DNA of 38,098 nt from Candidatus Zhuqueibacterota bacterium (GCA_963169875.1 CAUJEL010000204.1:1-38098); one strand, 5' to 3'. Shown: positions 1 to 8,475, counted from the stretch's first letter. Notes: generated by a model not told the origin, from the letters alone. Numbers and translations: made by a program.

Positions 1-1032
1 GAATTGATCGATCAAACCCTTTTGCACTTCCTGCGACAGGAAAGAACCCCGAATACCATTGCACAGAATCTGCACAATTTCCTCCCGGGTCAAATTAAAT
101 GCCCTGGCCGCCAGTTCATATTCTGAATTCAATGTAACCGCAAACACTTGCGGATCATCGGTGTGCAGGGCCACCACCAAACCATCACGCAGATAATCCG
201 CAAAAGGATGATCCTCCACACCCTGGACGATATGAAGCCGGACGTTACTGCTGATGCACTGCGTCAAGGGGATTGCTTCATCTTTCAGGCGCTGCACCAG
301 ATTTTGATCCTTGAACGCCTGTGTGCCATGATCGATTCTCTGGGCATGCAAAATATTCAGGGCATCCAGGATGCTTTCGGGACCCAGCGCTTCACCGGCG
401 TGCACGGTACGGTTCAATCCTGCCTCTTTTGCCGCGGTGAAAGCACGGACGAAGAGTTTTTGCGGATAGAGCGTTTCATCGCCGGATAGTCCCACGCCGG
501 CAATAAACGGGTGCGCCATACGGGCAATATGGTCGACGAGTGCGGCGGTCTTTTCAGCGCCATGGGATCGCTGCAAATTAATGATCAGACGCGCAAGAAT
601 TTTGTCTTTAACTTCCAGCGTGCAACAGTAAAGGGTATCAATAATTTCCTTTAAATCCAGACCCAGATCCACATATTTCTGCACCGCACAATCGAATTCC
701 ACATAAAAAGTGTTTTGCGCGATGAGATCGGCGAGCATCTGGCGGGTGATGAGCTGCAAATCGTCCAGTGTGCGCACGTGATTGGTCACAGAACGCATGG
801 CGATAACGAATTGGGAGAGATCATCAAAGCGATACAAGTCGCGCACCTGGTCGCTCCGTTCCGGAAGTTGGCCTGATTGATTCCGGCGCATCAACGCAAA
901 AGCGGTTTCCGGCCGGATAGCGCCCTCCAGATGGAGATGCAATTCAACCTTGGGCAGGTCGCGAATGAAGGTTTGTAACGATGGGTCGAGCGTTTCGGCC
1001 TCTTCCGGCGTCTTGATCATTCTCGTTTTCAT
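1..1032 (-). CDS. add: Adenosine deaminase family protein, 3' end cut by window edge
   Basis: This is a zinc-dependent amidohydrolase that deaminates adenosine (or a related purine nucleoside) to inosine in purine salvage. The frame is open for 344 codons from an ATG at 1032 and runs off the window without a stop. E. coli Add has about 333 residues, so little is missing. The visible family motifs, in order, are HLHLEG (residues 32-37, metal ligands), SGDE (about 183-186), HAGE (211-214, the substrate/metal His and catalytic Glu), RIDHG (232-236) and HTDDP (290-294, metal Asp). No strong ribosome site precedes the ATG, and a second in-frame ATG four codons later is possible. It lies 43 bases downstream of the DnaE2-type gene and could be its last co-transcribed partner. 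Substrate is unproven, because adenine or aminofutalosine deaminases share these motifs. Confidence 0.88.
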   Translation of the reverse strand, partial: MKTRMIKTPEEAETLDPSLQTFIRDLPKVELHLHLEGAIRPETAFALMRRNQSGQLPERSDQVRDLYRFDDLSQFVIAMRSVTNHVRTLDDLQLITRQMLADLIAQNTFYVEFDCAVQKYVDLGLDLKEIIDTLYCCTLEVKDKILARLIINLQRSHGAEKTAALVDHIARMAHPFIAGVGLSGDETLYPQKLFVRAFTAAKEAGLNRTVHAGEALGPESILDALNILHAQRIDHGTQAFKDQNLVQRLKDEAIPLTQCISSNVRLHIVQGVEDHPFADYLRDGLVVALHTDDPQVFAVTLNSEYELAARAFNLTREEIVQILCNGIRGSFLSQEVQKGLIDQF

Positions 1033-1075
1033 TCTGTTAATATATGGGATAATCACGGCAAATTCCACTGCAAAA

Positions 1076-4000
1076 TCACAAAAATTGAATCTTTTCTACA
1101 TTTAGATAGATGGCGCCGAACTGCTCATCGACCCTCCCCTGCAGCAGAAAGGGCCTTTTGTCCGTCATCATATAGGCGAACCGCGTGTACACTTTAGGGA
1201 AAAAAGTGGTCTCGTAAATGGCGGTTGTATCTTCAAAGCTTATGAATTCCATGAGTTGTTTGTGCCGGGTGCTGACGACTTTGGCGGTGATGAACCAGCC
1301 AATGGTGTGGACATGCTCACCGATGTGCTTGTGAAGATCACAACCCTTGACATGCCGGAGGCGTTGTATTTGCTCCTTGTATAGGGTGAGCGGATGCTGC
1401 GACAGCAGAAATCCCAGTATCTCCTCCTCCATTTGCCACAGCTCCTTGGAACTATAGGCAGGGGGTTTGGGCAGTTCATCCGGCAATACCGTATTCTCTT
1501 CAAAAAGCGATAGGGTTGTGCCAGTTGCGGGTGCTGATTTTTTGTGCGATTGCCACCAATAGAGATGCCACAACAGCTCGGGTCTCGATTTATGCGGTTC
1601 CAGGGTATCAAAAGTTCCCGCCTTTATAAAGATAGCAATATCCGCCGCATCAAACGTGACGCGGGACAAGAAATCCGCAAAAGATGCAAAAAGCCCGTTT
1701 TTTTGCCGTTCTGCCAGTACTGTTTTCACGGCATTTTGCGTTATTCCCTTTAGCTGCATCAATCCGACACGAACCTTTTTGCCCCTTCCGCTATATTTTT
1801 GTTCACTTTCATTGATATCCGGCAGAAGTACCTGCAATCCCATGCGCCGCGCTTCCGAAATGTAAGCAAAGGCGGAATAATAGCCTCCCTGATTACTGAT
1901 CACCGCGGCTATGAATTCCGCGGGATAATGCACGCGCAAATAGGCCGACTGGAAAGAGACCAACGCGAAGGAAGCAGAATGGGGTTTACAAAAACTGTAT
2001 TCTGCAAAACTGAGGATCATCTCCCAGATTTTCTCGCAGGTCTCCGCATCAGCGCCTTTTTGCTGTGCTCCCATAAAAAACTGCACTTTATACGCTTCAA
2101 GTTGATGGCGTTTGTGCTTCTTGGTGACAATTTTGCGCAAATCATCGGCGCTGGAAGAATCAAAACCCGCCAGGGCAATGGCGACCTTGGAGACATCCTC
2201 CTGATAGACCATGATGCCATAGGTTTCTTTGAGAAGGTTTTCCAGTGTGGGATGCAGGGGTTTGTAGGCACCACCGCGCAGACGCCGCACATACTCTTCG
2301 ATGAACACCGCCGCAGCCGGACGGATGATGGAGCTGTGGATGACCAGATGCTCGAAATCGCCCTTGCCGGTTTTGCGTTGCAGCTGCCGCATGGCCGGCG
2401 ATTCGACGTAGAAAACGCCGATCGTATCACCGCGCGCCAGCATCGCCCGGGTGGCTTCATCCTGCAGGGGATTGATGCGGTTGAAATCAAGATCAATGCC
2501 ATAATTATCCAGGACTGCGCGGCGCGCGTCGCGGATGACCGCCAGCGAGCGGTTGCCGAGGATATCCATTTTCACCAGTCCCATATCCTCGGATTGATCC
2601 TTCTCCCAATGCACCACCTGAACGTGTTCCAGTTCCCGCGGCAAGCCTGTATCGCCTTCAGTGAGAACACCGGCGGGCCGGAGAATTTTTTTGGCCGGCT
2701 GCACGGCACAGTAGTGGTCGAGCCCTTCCGGCGCAATGACCACACCGCCGCAGTGAATGGAGAGATGCCGCGGATATCCGCGAATTTTTTCGGCGTGCTG
2801 GAGAATCTCCGGCCAGGGGGGGCGCAGCTCGGTCCCCTTGTAAACCGGATGGGTTTGGATTAATTGCTCCAGGTTGCCCGGCTGCCAGTAGCTGGTCATT
2901 TTTTTGCTGATCAGACCTATCTCACGATCGGGCATGCCATAGACCTTGGCAATCTCGCGCACCGCGGAGCGGGCTTTGAAACAGTTGTGGTTGGCGATCA
3001 TGGCGACGCAGGAACGGCCATACTTGCGGAAGAGATAATCGATGATGTCGTCGCGCTCATCCCAGGGGAAATCGACATCGATGTCCGGCGGATCCACGCG
3101 GCCCGGATTGAGGAAACGTTCGAAAAAAAGGTCATATTTGATGGGATCCACATGGGTGATGCCGAGGCTATAGCTGACGAGGCTGGAAGCGGCCGAACCG
3201 CGGCCGCAGGTGCGCGGCGCCTGGCGCACGGCATCAGCAACCACGAGAAAGTAGGGGGCGAATCCCTTGCGGTTGATGAGGTCCAGTTCAAAATCCATGC
3301 GCTGCCTGACTTCAGGGGAGAACGAACCATATCGCCAAATCACGCCCCTTTCGACTTGCTGTTGCAAATACGTCTGCGCATCCTGGCCCTCAGGACCCTG
3401 GAACGATGGAAAGATGTTTTTGCCGAAATTCAGATCGAACGTGCACTGTTCTGCAATGCGTTTACTATTCGTGATCGCCTCCGGGCAATCCGGAAAATAA
3501 TTTTGCATCTCTGCCGTTGGGATCAAATGCGCCTCAGGGGACGCCAGTTCGTGGGCGGGAATGCGGGTCAGGGTTGTGTTGAGGTCAATGGCCCGCAGCA
3601 GGCGATGCACCTCAAAATCCTTGCGGTCGAGAAAATAGGCGGCCTGACTGGCGACGGGGGGGATATTTTTCTTCCGGGCGAATTGCAGGGTCTTGTGGCG
3701 GTTACGATGCGGAACGATTTCTGCATAAAGATCATCCCGGACGCCCGCCTGGTGCAGCGCTTCGAGCAAGGCCAGATCATCGCTGAGGAGGATGACCTGC
3801 TCGCGGTTTCCTTTCAGCCAATCGATGAGATGGAACGCTTCATCGCCGTGCAAGGCAGTGAGGGTGCGGCACAGGGTGCGGTAGCCGGTGAGATTTTTCG
3901 CGAGCATGACGGCGTGATTGGCGCGGTGTTGCAGGAATGCGCCCACCAGGGGGGTGAGGTTTTGCGCCCGCGCCTCCTGCAGGAACCAAGCCAGTCCATA

Positions 4001-4153
4001 GATGCCGTTGGTATCGGTCAGTGCGAGATGGGAAAACCCCATCTCGCTTGCACGGCCGCAGATATCCTCGATGCTATTGGCGCCCCGGCACAGGCTGTAA
4101 TTGGAATGGACGTGCAAATGGATAAAGTCGCCTTGTTGGTGCGGCCGGGGCAT
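1076..4153 (-). CDS. dnaE2: Error-prone DNA polymerase III alpha subunit, short DnaE2/ImuC type
   Basis: This is a C-family DNA polymerase that probably extends past lesions during SOS mutagenesis. An N-terminal PHP domain carries HLHVHS (12-17) and LTDTNG (45-50), where the usual TDH has become TDT. The palm holds PDIDVDF with D359 and D361 and, later, VKMDILG with D530, so all three catalytic carboxylates seen in E. coli DnaE (D401, D403, D555) are present. TLSLF at about 880-884 looks like a beta-clamp binding pentapeptide, and an OB fold fills the last 80 residues. At 1025 aa it is shorter than a replicative DnaE (about 1160) and lacks the long tau-binding tail. It begins 13 bases after the GNAT-like gene. 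The lexA and inactive Y-family gene upstream make a damage-induced role much more likely than chromosome replication. Confidence 0.9.
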   Translation of the reverse strand: MPRPHQQGDFIHLHVHSNYSLCRGANSIEDICGRASEMGFSHLALTDTNGIYGLAWFLQEARAQNLTPLVGAFLQHRANHAVMLAKNLTGYRTLCRTLTALHGDEAFHLIDWLKGNREQVILLSDDLALLEALHQAGVRDDLYAEIVPHRNRHKTLQFARKKNIPPVASQAAYFLDRKDFEVHRLLRAIDLNTTLTRIPAHELASPEAHLIPTAEMQNYFPDCPEAITNSKRIAEQCTFDLNFGKNIFPSFQGPEGQDAQTYLQQQVERGVIWRYGSFSPEVRQRMDFELDLINRKGFAPYFLVVADAVRQAPRTCGRGSAASSLVSYSLGITHVDPIKYDLFFERFLNPGRVDPPDIDVDFPWDERDDIIDYLFRKYGRSCVAMIANHNCFKARSAVREIAKVYGMPDREIGLISKKMTSYWQPGNLEQLIQTHPVYKGTELRPPWPEILQHAEKIRGYPRHLSIHCGGVVIAPEGLDHYCAVQPAKKILRPAGVLTEGDTGLPRELEHVQVVHWEKDQSEDMGLVKMDILGNRSLAVIRDARRAVLDNYGIDLDFNRINPLQDEATRAMLARGDTIGVFYVESPAMRQLQRKTGKGDFEHLVIHSSIIRPAAAVFIEEYVRRLRGGAYKPLHPTLENLLKETYGIMVYQEDVSKVAIALAGFDSSSADDLRKIVTKKHKRHQLEAYKVQFFMGAQQKGADAETCEKIWEMILSFAEYSFCKPHSASFALVSFQSAYLRVHYPAEFIAAVISNQGGYYSAFAYISEARRMGLQVLLPDINESEQKYSGRGKKVRVGLMQLKGITQNAVKTVLAERQKNGLFASFADFLSRVTFDAADIAIFIKAGTFDTLEPHKSRPELLWHLYWWQSHKKSAPATGTTLSLFEENTVLPDELPKPPAYSSKELWQMEEEILGFLLSQHPLTLYKEQIQRLRHVKGCDLHKHIGEHVHTIGWFITAKVVSTRHKQLMEFISFEDTTAIYETTFFPKVYTRFAYMMTDKRPFLLQGRVDEQFGAIYLNVEKIQFL

Positions 4154-4166
4154 CGTTTACTTCTTT

Positions 4167-5336
4167 CTAGCGAATTTCTTTCTCAAAGATGGCATAGACT
4201 TTTGACAGCTTAAAGTCTTGCATCATCTCCACCACGCGAATGATCAGGACGTTGTCTTCCAGAACCCAACCGAGGTCGGCGTAATCATAGCCCTTTTTCT
4301 GCGAAAAGACTTTCTGCTGCCACAACATGACGCCATCGATTCCGAGGCGGCGGAATTTGGGGCGCACGCCCATGTAGCCGAGGCGGAATCCGGTGATTCT
4401 GCCTTTTGTCAGCAGCATGCGCGCGGCGCGCAGCAATTCGCAGCGGCGGCGCCAGGAGAGCGGCTTCATGCGTTCAAAAATATTGGGAACACCACCAAAA
4501 AAAGCCGCCAGTTCACCCTTGACATAGACGAAAATAAAGAGCCCCTTCTCCATGATCAGCTGCATATCGTCGACATTTTTGCAAAATTCTTCCCGTGTGA
4601 AGGGCACATAGCCCCAGTTGTCATTCCAGGCTTCGTTATAGACCTGCAGCATCTCTTCCTTGCGAACGCTCAGAGGCCGTTGCCCCCAATCCTCGATGGT
4701 GACGCCATAATGCTCCATCACCTTTTTGCCGACGCGTTCCAGCTTCTCTTCCATGGGACGATCCACCGGCACTTCCCACGATTTGACGCGCTTGACCACC
4801 TGCATCTGATAGTTTTGCAATATTTTTTCATAGTAGGGCTTGTTGTAATGGTAATAAACCACCGGCCGGGAGTCGAATCCTTCAACGAGGCATCCTGGTG
4901 TCGCCTCATTGACCGGCAGGTTTTGCGGACCGCGCATGGTGGTCATGCCCTTGCTTTTAAGCCATTCGGCGGCGGCGTTCAACAGCGCATCAGCGACTTC
5001 CTGGTCATCGATTGTCTCGAACTGTCCGAAAAAACCCACCTTGTCATTCCAGTGCTTGTTGTGATTATGATTGACAAAGGCATTGCAGCGGCCCACCACC
5101 TTTTCACCGCGTTGTGCCAGAAAAAAAGTCATCTCGGCGTGTTTGAAAAACAGGTTTCTGGGTTCAAAAAAGCCGGTGATGCCAAGAAGTTTGAAACCGA
5201 GGTATTCATAATCGAGCAACGGGATGTATTGCGGGTCATTTTCATAATGTTTCCAGTGGAAATCGACAAAAATTTTCAAGAGACGGCGATCTCTGGCGGT
5301 CTTGTTGGAGAATTGGATAATCTTCACAGCGGACAT
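4167..5336 (-). CDS. GNAT-like acyltransferase family protein in the SOS cassette
   Basis: The protein has 389 residues from an ATG preceded by a GGGAGA ribosome site 8 bases away. An upstream in-frame ATG would add 19 residues but lacks this site. The C-terminal part (about 290-389) has the look of a GNAT acetyltransferase: a beta-strand reading LGYMGVRP, then KFRRLGIDGVML, which matches the acetyl-CoA binding R/Q-x-x-G-x-G/A region, and finally DLGWVLEDN, a pattern I know from a family of uncharacterised GNAT proteins of similar length. The N-terminal half is less clear and may be a second, degenerate GNAT fold. The substrate is unknown. It is immediately upstream of the DnaE2-type gene (13 bases), so the two are almost certainly co-transcribed. 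Nothing in the sequence proves a repair role. Confidence 0.75.
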   Translation of the reverse strand: MSAVKIIQFSNKTARDRRLLKIFVDFHWKHYENDPQYIPLLDYEYLGFKLLGITGFFEPRNLFFKHAEMTFFLAQRGEKVVGRCNAFVNHNHNKHWNDKVGFFGQFETIDDQEVADALLNAAAEWLKSKGMTTMRGPQNLPVNEATPGCLVEGFDSRPVVYYHYNKPYYEKILQNYQMQVVKRVKSWEVPVDRPMEEKLERVGKKVMEHYGVTIEDWGQRPLSVRKEEMLQVYNEAWNDNWGYVPFTREEFCKNVDDMQLIMEKGLFIFVYVKGELAAFFGGVPNIFERMKPLSWRRRCELLRAARMLLTKGRITGFRLGYMGVRPKFRRLGIDGVMLWQQKVFSQKKGYDYADLGWVLEDNVLIIRVVEMMQDFKLSKVYAIFEKEIR

Positions 5337-5508
5337 GGTTTTTCTCCCTATTCTCTGATGAGCAAAATGATTTTTTTGTGTTTTCATGAACACATGGGGC
5401 AGAATTTATCAGGTCAGGATACTTTTACTTCTTTTTTGCACAAAATGGCTGCCATTCTCAGCGAACAGCCTTGACGCCCGCAATGACTCCGGTTTGCAGG
5501 GGGCGGGA

Positions 5509-6384
5509 TCAAACGAGAGATTCTGCGTTCACATCGTGATGGCGGCAACGAATTCGCGCCTCTTCAGGATTATGCGTGGCATAGCAGTAGAGGCAGCCGG
5601 CCGCACAGGTGTTGTTGACGCCTATGTCCCTGCTGCGCATGCAGCCGCACAAGGGGCGCTGTCCCGGATCTTTTTGATAATTCAGGTTCAGTCCAAATTC
5701 GCTTTTCAGCAGCCGGTCATCGATACAGCGGTCTGTAGAGATGCCATATGACTGCACAACTTCCGGCTCGGCGCATGACGCAACATTCATCTGGTTTGAC
5801 TCAGCGACCGCCATTATATGTTGCAGCAAAGGCGCCAGGCCGTGATGCAGCAGCGCATCCCCCTGATAGGGTATCTTTGCCGTCCGCATCCGCAAAAGCG
5901 TTTTACGATATTCATCCAGAAAACTGATTACCACCTTCCGGGTCGAACCGCACAGCTGCGCGCAGAGAAATTCGAAATTCTTTTGATGGAACGCCAATGT
6001 GCAATCATCGCTGAACAGGATGGGATCATAACGCCAGATCACGCGCCTTGGGCCCAACTGCTGCGCCAGAGCCTTGAAACAGTCAATGACTTGCTGCAGC
6101 GGCGCTGCACCCGGCTCATACTGCCCGGGATAGTTGGTTATGGTGTATTGAAAGTAAAACTTGAATTCAGATCTTTCAAGTTCCGCTAAAAAGGGCATTA
6201 ACAGTTTCGGATACCTCGTCCAGAAGACAAAGGCGTCGACCGCTTCCGGGCGCAGGTCAACGCGGCTCGCCCTTTTCGGATTAAAGGGATTGGGCACCCT
6301 GCAGTAGCCGGCGCGGACGCGGTGGATGAACCACTCCGCATAGTAGCGGGGTATGTCGGTGCGCCGGCTGGCGGAGATGATCAT
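5509..6384 (-). CDS. DUF1848 family protein with C-terminal cysteine cluster
   Basis: This 291-residue protein begins MIISASRRTDIP, the typical DUF1848 start, after a strong GGAGG site 6 bases upstream of the ATG. The body has FVFWTRYP and VIWRYDPI, also typical of the family. Near the C-terminus lies CGCMRSRDIG followed by NNTCAAGCLYCYA, a group of five to six cysteines that likely binds an iron-sulfur cluster or zinc. The CxxxCxxC spacing recalls radical SAM enzymes, but it is at the wrong end of the protein for the classical fold. The function of the family is not known to me. The gene lies between the Y-family homologue (109 bases away, with its own promoter candidate) and the GNAT gene, inside the lexA-dnaE2 block. 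Confidence 0.85.
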   Translation of the reverse strand: MIISASRRTDIPRYYAEWFIHRVRAGYCRVPNPFNPKRASRVDLRPEAVDAFVFWTRYPKLLMPFLAELERSEFKFYFQYTITNYPGQYEPGAAPLQQVIDCFKALAQQLGPRRVIWRYDPILFSDDCTLAFHQKNFEFLCAQLCGSTRKVVISFLDEYRKTLLRMRTAKIPYQGDALLHHGLAPLLQHIMAVAESNQMNVASCAEPEVVQSYGISTDRCIDDRLLKSEFGLNLNYQKDPGQRPLCGCMRSRDIGVNNTCAAGCLYCYATHNPEEARIRCRHHDVNAESLV

Positions 6385-6404
6385 GACCGCCTCCTTCAAA
6401 GTGC

Positions 6405-6432
6405 AATATAGCATATTTTTGCTAAAGGTCAA
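6405..6432 (-). promoter_or_regulatory. Candidate promoter for the DUF1848 gene with overlapping inverted repeat
   Basis: On the minus strand TTGACC (6432-6427) and TATATT (6410-6405) are 16 bases apart, about 20 bases upstream of the DUF1848 start. The spacer holds TAGCA-6-TGCTA, a perfect 5+5 bp inverted repeat reaching into the -10 box, which could be an operator. It does not match the repeat at the lexA promoter. Confidence 0.5.
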
Positions 6433-6492
6433 CTTTTTTCTGCAAACGGGGGTGCGGCTTCCTGCGCAGGACGCCTCCCTCCTGCCGCCGTC

Positions 6493-7656
6493 TCACGCCG
6501 CATAGCCAAAGCGGATGGCGGCATCGCCGAAGCGGTCGCGGATTCGGTCCAGGGCGCGGGTGAGGGCCTCGGTTTTGGGATTTTCCTGGGCCGGAAAGAG
6601 TCCGAGCTGGCTGCTGGCCGGACCCAGGCCGCCGAGGCGCAGGGTGATTTTGCGCACGCGTACGCGCCGTGCCAGGGCGTTCTGGAGGGTCGCTTCGGTG
6701 CTGGCGCGCAGTTCCGCGTCGTTTTGCGCCGCCGCGGTGCGGCTATGGGCGCTGGCGTCGCGGTAATCGGCGTAGCGGATTTCCACGGTCACCCGTTGCG
6801 TGAAGAGCTGGTCGCGGCGCAGGCGCCGGGTGGCGCGGGCCAGGAGTGCGAAGGTGAGGCGGCGCAGGTGGTCGAAGTCGTTGCAGTCGTCGGCCAGTTC
6901 CGCGGTTTCGACGATTTCGGGACTGCGGCGCGGCGGTTGCACCGGGCGGTCGTCTATGCCGCGGGCGCGCTGGAACAGCAGCAGGCCGAAGCGGCCGAAG
7001 ACCATCTGCAGATGCTCGGATTTGATCCCGGCCAGTTCCTGGATGCGGTGGACGTTGAGTTCGGTCAGCTGGCTGCGGATGGTTTTTTGCACGCCCGGCA
7101 GATAGCCCACCTGCAGCGGGGCGAGAAAGCGCTGTTCCTCGCCGTGGTTGACGTCGCAGAGGGCGGTTTGCGGACTCGCGACGATGATGACATCGGAGGC
7201 GACCTTGCTGACCAGTTTATTGCTGGCCACGCCGGCGACGGCATCGAGGCGGAGGCGGTTGCGGATTTCGCGCTGGGCGCGGGCCGCGGCGTCCACGGCG
7301 CTGCCGAAGAGTCGGCAGGAGCCGGTGAGGTCGAGGTAGGCGTGGCCGAAGCGCAGCGGTTCGATGACGGGTGTGAAGCGGCCGAGGAGTTGCAGCAGCG
7401 CGGTTGTGGCGCGGCGGTAGAGATCCTCGTTGGGCGGCAGCACGGTGAGATCCGGGCAGTATTTCAGGGCCTGGTGCAGGGGCATGCCGCGCTGCACGCC
7501 ATTGGCGGCGGCCTCGCGGGAACGCGCGGCGATGAGGGCGCGGCTGCTGGTCTCGATCGCCACGGCCACGGGTCGCTGCCGCAGCCGCGGTTCCAGCACC
7601 CGTTCCACGGCCACGGGGAAGTCGTTGATGTCAATATGCAGGATGGTGCGGGACAT
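6493..7656 (-). CDS. Catalytically inactive Y-family DNA polymerase homologue (ImuB-like)
   Basis: The 387-residue protein aligns by eye along the whole length of DinB/Pol IV: palm (1-110, 140-165), helix-hairpin-helix region (about 180-215), little finger (about 245-345) and the clamp-binding tail QLGLF (350-354). The first metal ligand is kept (HID, D9), but the DE pair of the usual SxDEAYLD motif reads FGHAYLD (G104, H105). The steric-gate aromatic next to F13 is proline (P14). Two of three catalytic carboxylates are therefore lost, as in ImuB, which acts as a clamp-binding adaptor for DnaE2 rather than as a polymerase. The start chosen is the ATG of MSRTILH; the frame stays open for 53 codons upstream, but they do not resemble the family. 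It sits 4 bases after the small ORF downstream of lexA. The gene looks GC-richer than its neighbours. Confidence 0.85.
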   Translation of the reverse strand: MSRTILHIDINDFPVAVERVLEPRLRQRPVAVAIETSSRALIAARSREAAANGVQRGMPLHQALKYCPDLTVLPPNEDLYRRATTALLQLLGRFTPVIEPLRFGHAYLDLTGSCRLFGSAVDAAARAQREIRNRLRLDAVAGVASNKLVSKVASDVIIVASPQTALCDVNHGEEQRFLAPLQVGYLPGVQKTIRSQLTELNVHRIQELAGIKSEHLQMVFGRFGLLLFQRARGIDDRPVQPPRRSPEIVETAELADDCNDFDHLRRLTFALLARATRRLRRDQLFTQRVTVEIRYADYRDASAHSRTAAAQNDAELRASTEATLQNALARRVRVRKITLRLGGLGPASSQLGLFPAQENPKTEALTRALDRIRDRFGDAAIRFGYAA

Positions 7657-7660
7657 GGTT

Positions 7661-7828
7661 TTACCGATCAACGTCAAAGCCCCGAAGGGCCGTCCTGTGC
7701 CAGCCCAGGCCGCAAGCCCGGGTATAATCAAAAAAATAAAACCCTGGAGGGCCATCCCGCACCACATGCTGATGGGGCGTCTCGTCCCGCCTGCCCTGAT
7801 AAAAAGCAATTTCATTCAGGACACTCAT
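7661..7828 (-). CDS. Small ORF coupled to lexA, possible remnant of a HEAT-repeat-like protein
   Basis: The 55-codon frame starts at an ATG that overlaps the lexA stop by four bases (ATGA) and ends 4 bases before the inactive polymerase start, so it fills the gap exactly. Its first 22 residues (MSVLNEIAFYQGRRDETPHQ and on) remind me of the N-terminus of small HEAT-repeat proteins that start with a similar FYQ-x-RRDE-x-P-x-Q pattern. After that the similarity stops and the residues look random. It may be a truncated gene kept only as a translational bridge, or a spurious frame. There is no other support. Confidence 0.35.
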   Translation of the reverse strand: MSVLNEIAFYQGRRDETPHQHVVRDGPPGFYFFDYTRACGLGWHRTALRGFDVDR

Positions 7829-8433
7829 GCCACTTCCTCGCGGATCAAAGCCACCACCTTGCCTTGAATGGACCACTCACCCCGGGGATAAATGTCCTCA
7901 AAAGCCGGATTCTCCGCCTTGAGAAACAGCCCACCGGGCGCCTGGGCCAGCCGTTTGACGGTGGCTTCTCCCTCCATCAGTGCCACCACGACATCGCCGA
8001 CTTGCGCCTCGGCCTGGGCGCGCACCACCACCAGGTCATCGGGCAGGATGCCCGCCTGGATCATGCTCTGGCCGGCCACGCGCAGCAGAAAATGGGGCGC
8101 GCTGGAATGGAGTAAATAAGAGGGCACCGGCACATAACGTTCAATGTTCTGTTCCGCCAGCAGTGGTGTGCCTGCAGCAACCGATCCGATCAAGGGCAAC
8201 CCCGCCTCGCCGCTCCCCAAATCAGAGGCCAGTTGAATCCCCCGCGCCTTGTTACGTTCCCAGACGATATAACCCTTGCGCGAAAGGATGCGCAAATATT
8301 TGACCGCCGTGTTTTTCGAGGCGGCCCCCAGTTCTTCGGTCAATTCGGCCAGCGTCGGCGGATAGCCCTGTTCCCGGGTCCGCTTGGCGATCAGTTCGAG
8401 CGCTTTTTCCTGTTTTCGTGACAGCTTTTCCAT
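7825..8433 (-). CDS. lexA: LexA SOS repressor
   Basis: LexA binds operators of damage-response genes and self-cleaves when stimulated by RecA filaments. The 202-residue protein starts at MEKLSRKQ with a GGAGGG site just upstream; the frame is open 17 codons further but runs back through the promoter, so those codons are not used. The winged helix-turn-helix spans residues 1-68 (YPPTLAELTEELG then NTAVKYLRIL). The cleavage site is Ala87-Gly88 in SVAAGTP. The catalytic dyad is Ser123 (GQSM) and Lys160 (ATVKRL). The length is normal for LexA (about 200). It heads the minus-strand block that contains the ImuB-like and DnaE2-type genes and is probably autoregulated through the inverted repeat at its start site. 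Confidence 0.96.
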   Translation of the reverse strand: MEKLSRKQEKALELIAKRTREQGYPPTLAELTEELGAASKNTAVKYLRILSRKGYIVWERNKARGIQLASDLGSGEAGLPLIGSVAAGTPLLAEQNIERYVPVPSYLLHSSAPHFLLRVAGQSMIQAGILPDDLVVVRAQAEAQVGDVVVALMEGEATVKRLAQAPGGLFLKAENPAFEDIYPRGEWSIQGKVVALIREEVA

Positions 8434-8451
8434 AACCCTCCACAAATAAAA

Positions 8452-8475
8452 AAGGGTGAATATATTTTCACCCTT
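8452..8475. promoter_or_regulatory. Candidate LexA operator (9+9 bp inverted repeat on the lexA start site)
   Basis: AAGGGTGAA and TTCACCCTT form a perfect 9+9 bp inverted repeat around the 6-base spacer TATATT. It begins at the base next to the -10 box, so it covers about -6 to +18 of the predicted transcript, the position where a repressor would block initiation. LexA is the obvious candidate because the gene is normally self-repressed. The motif is neither the E. coli CTGT-N8-ACAG nor the Bacillus GAAC-N4-GTTC box. It could instead act as an RNA hairpin in the leader. Confidence 0.6.

Noticed and set aside
1076-4153. The DnaE-type gene as the replicative polymerase
   Set aside because: It is about 135 residues shorter than replicative DnaE, lacks the tau-binding tail and lies in a lexA-linked block.
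5384-5401. TGTGTT-6-AACACA before the GNAT gene as a second LexA site
   Set aside because: The arms do not match the repeat at lexA, and no convincing promoter is associated with it.
1799-5474. Long open frames on the plus strand opposite the DnaE2 and GNAT genes (up to about 450 codons)
   Set aside because: They are antisense to genes with clear family motifs, have no ribosome sites and translate to low-complexity, unfamiliar sequence; they result from codon bias.
6724-8115. Plus-strand frame of about 460 codons across the inactive polymerase and lexA
   Set aside because: It is antisense to two well-supported genes in a GC-rich region where stops are rare; composition is Gly/Ala/Gln/His-rich and no motif is visible.
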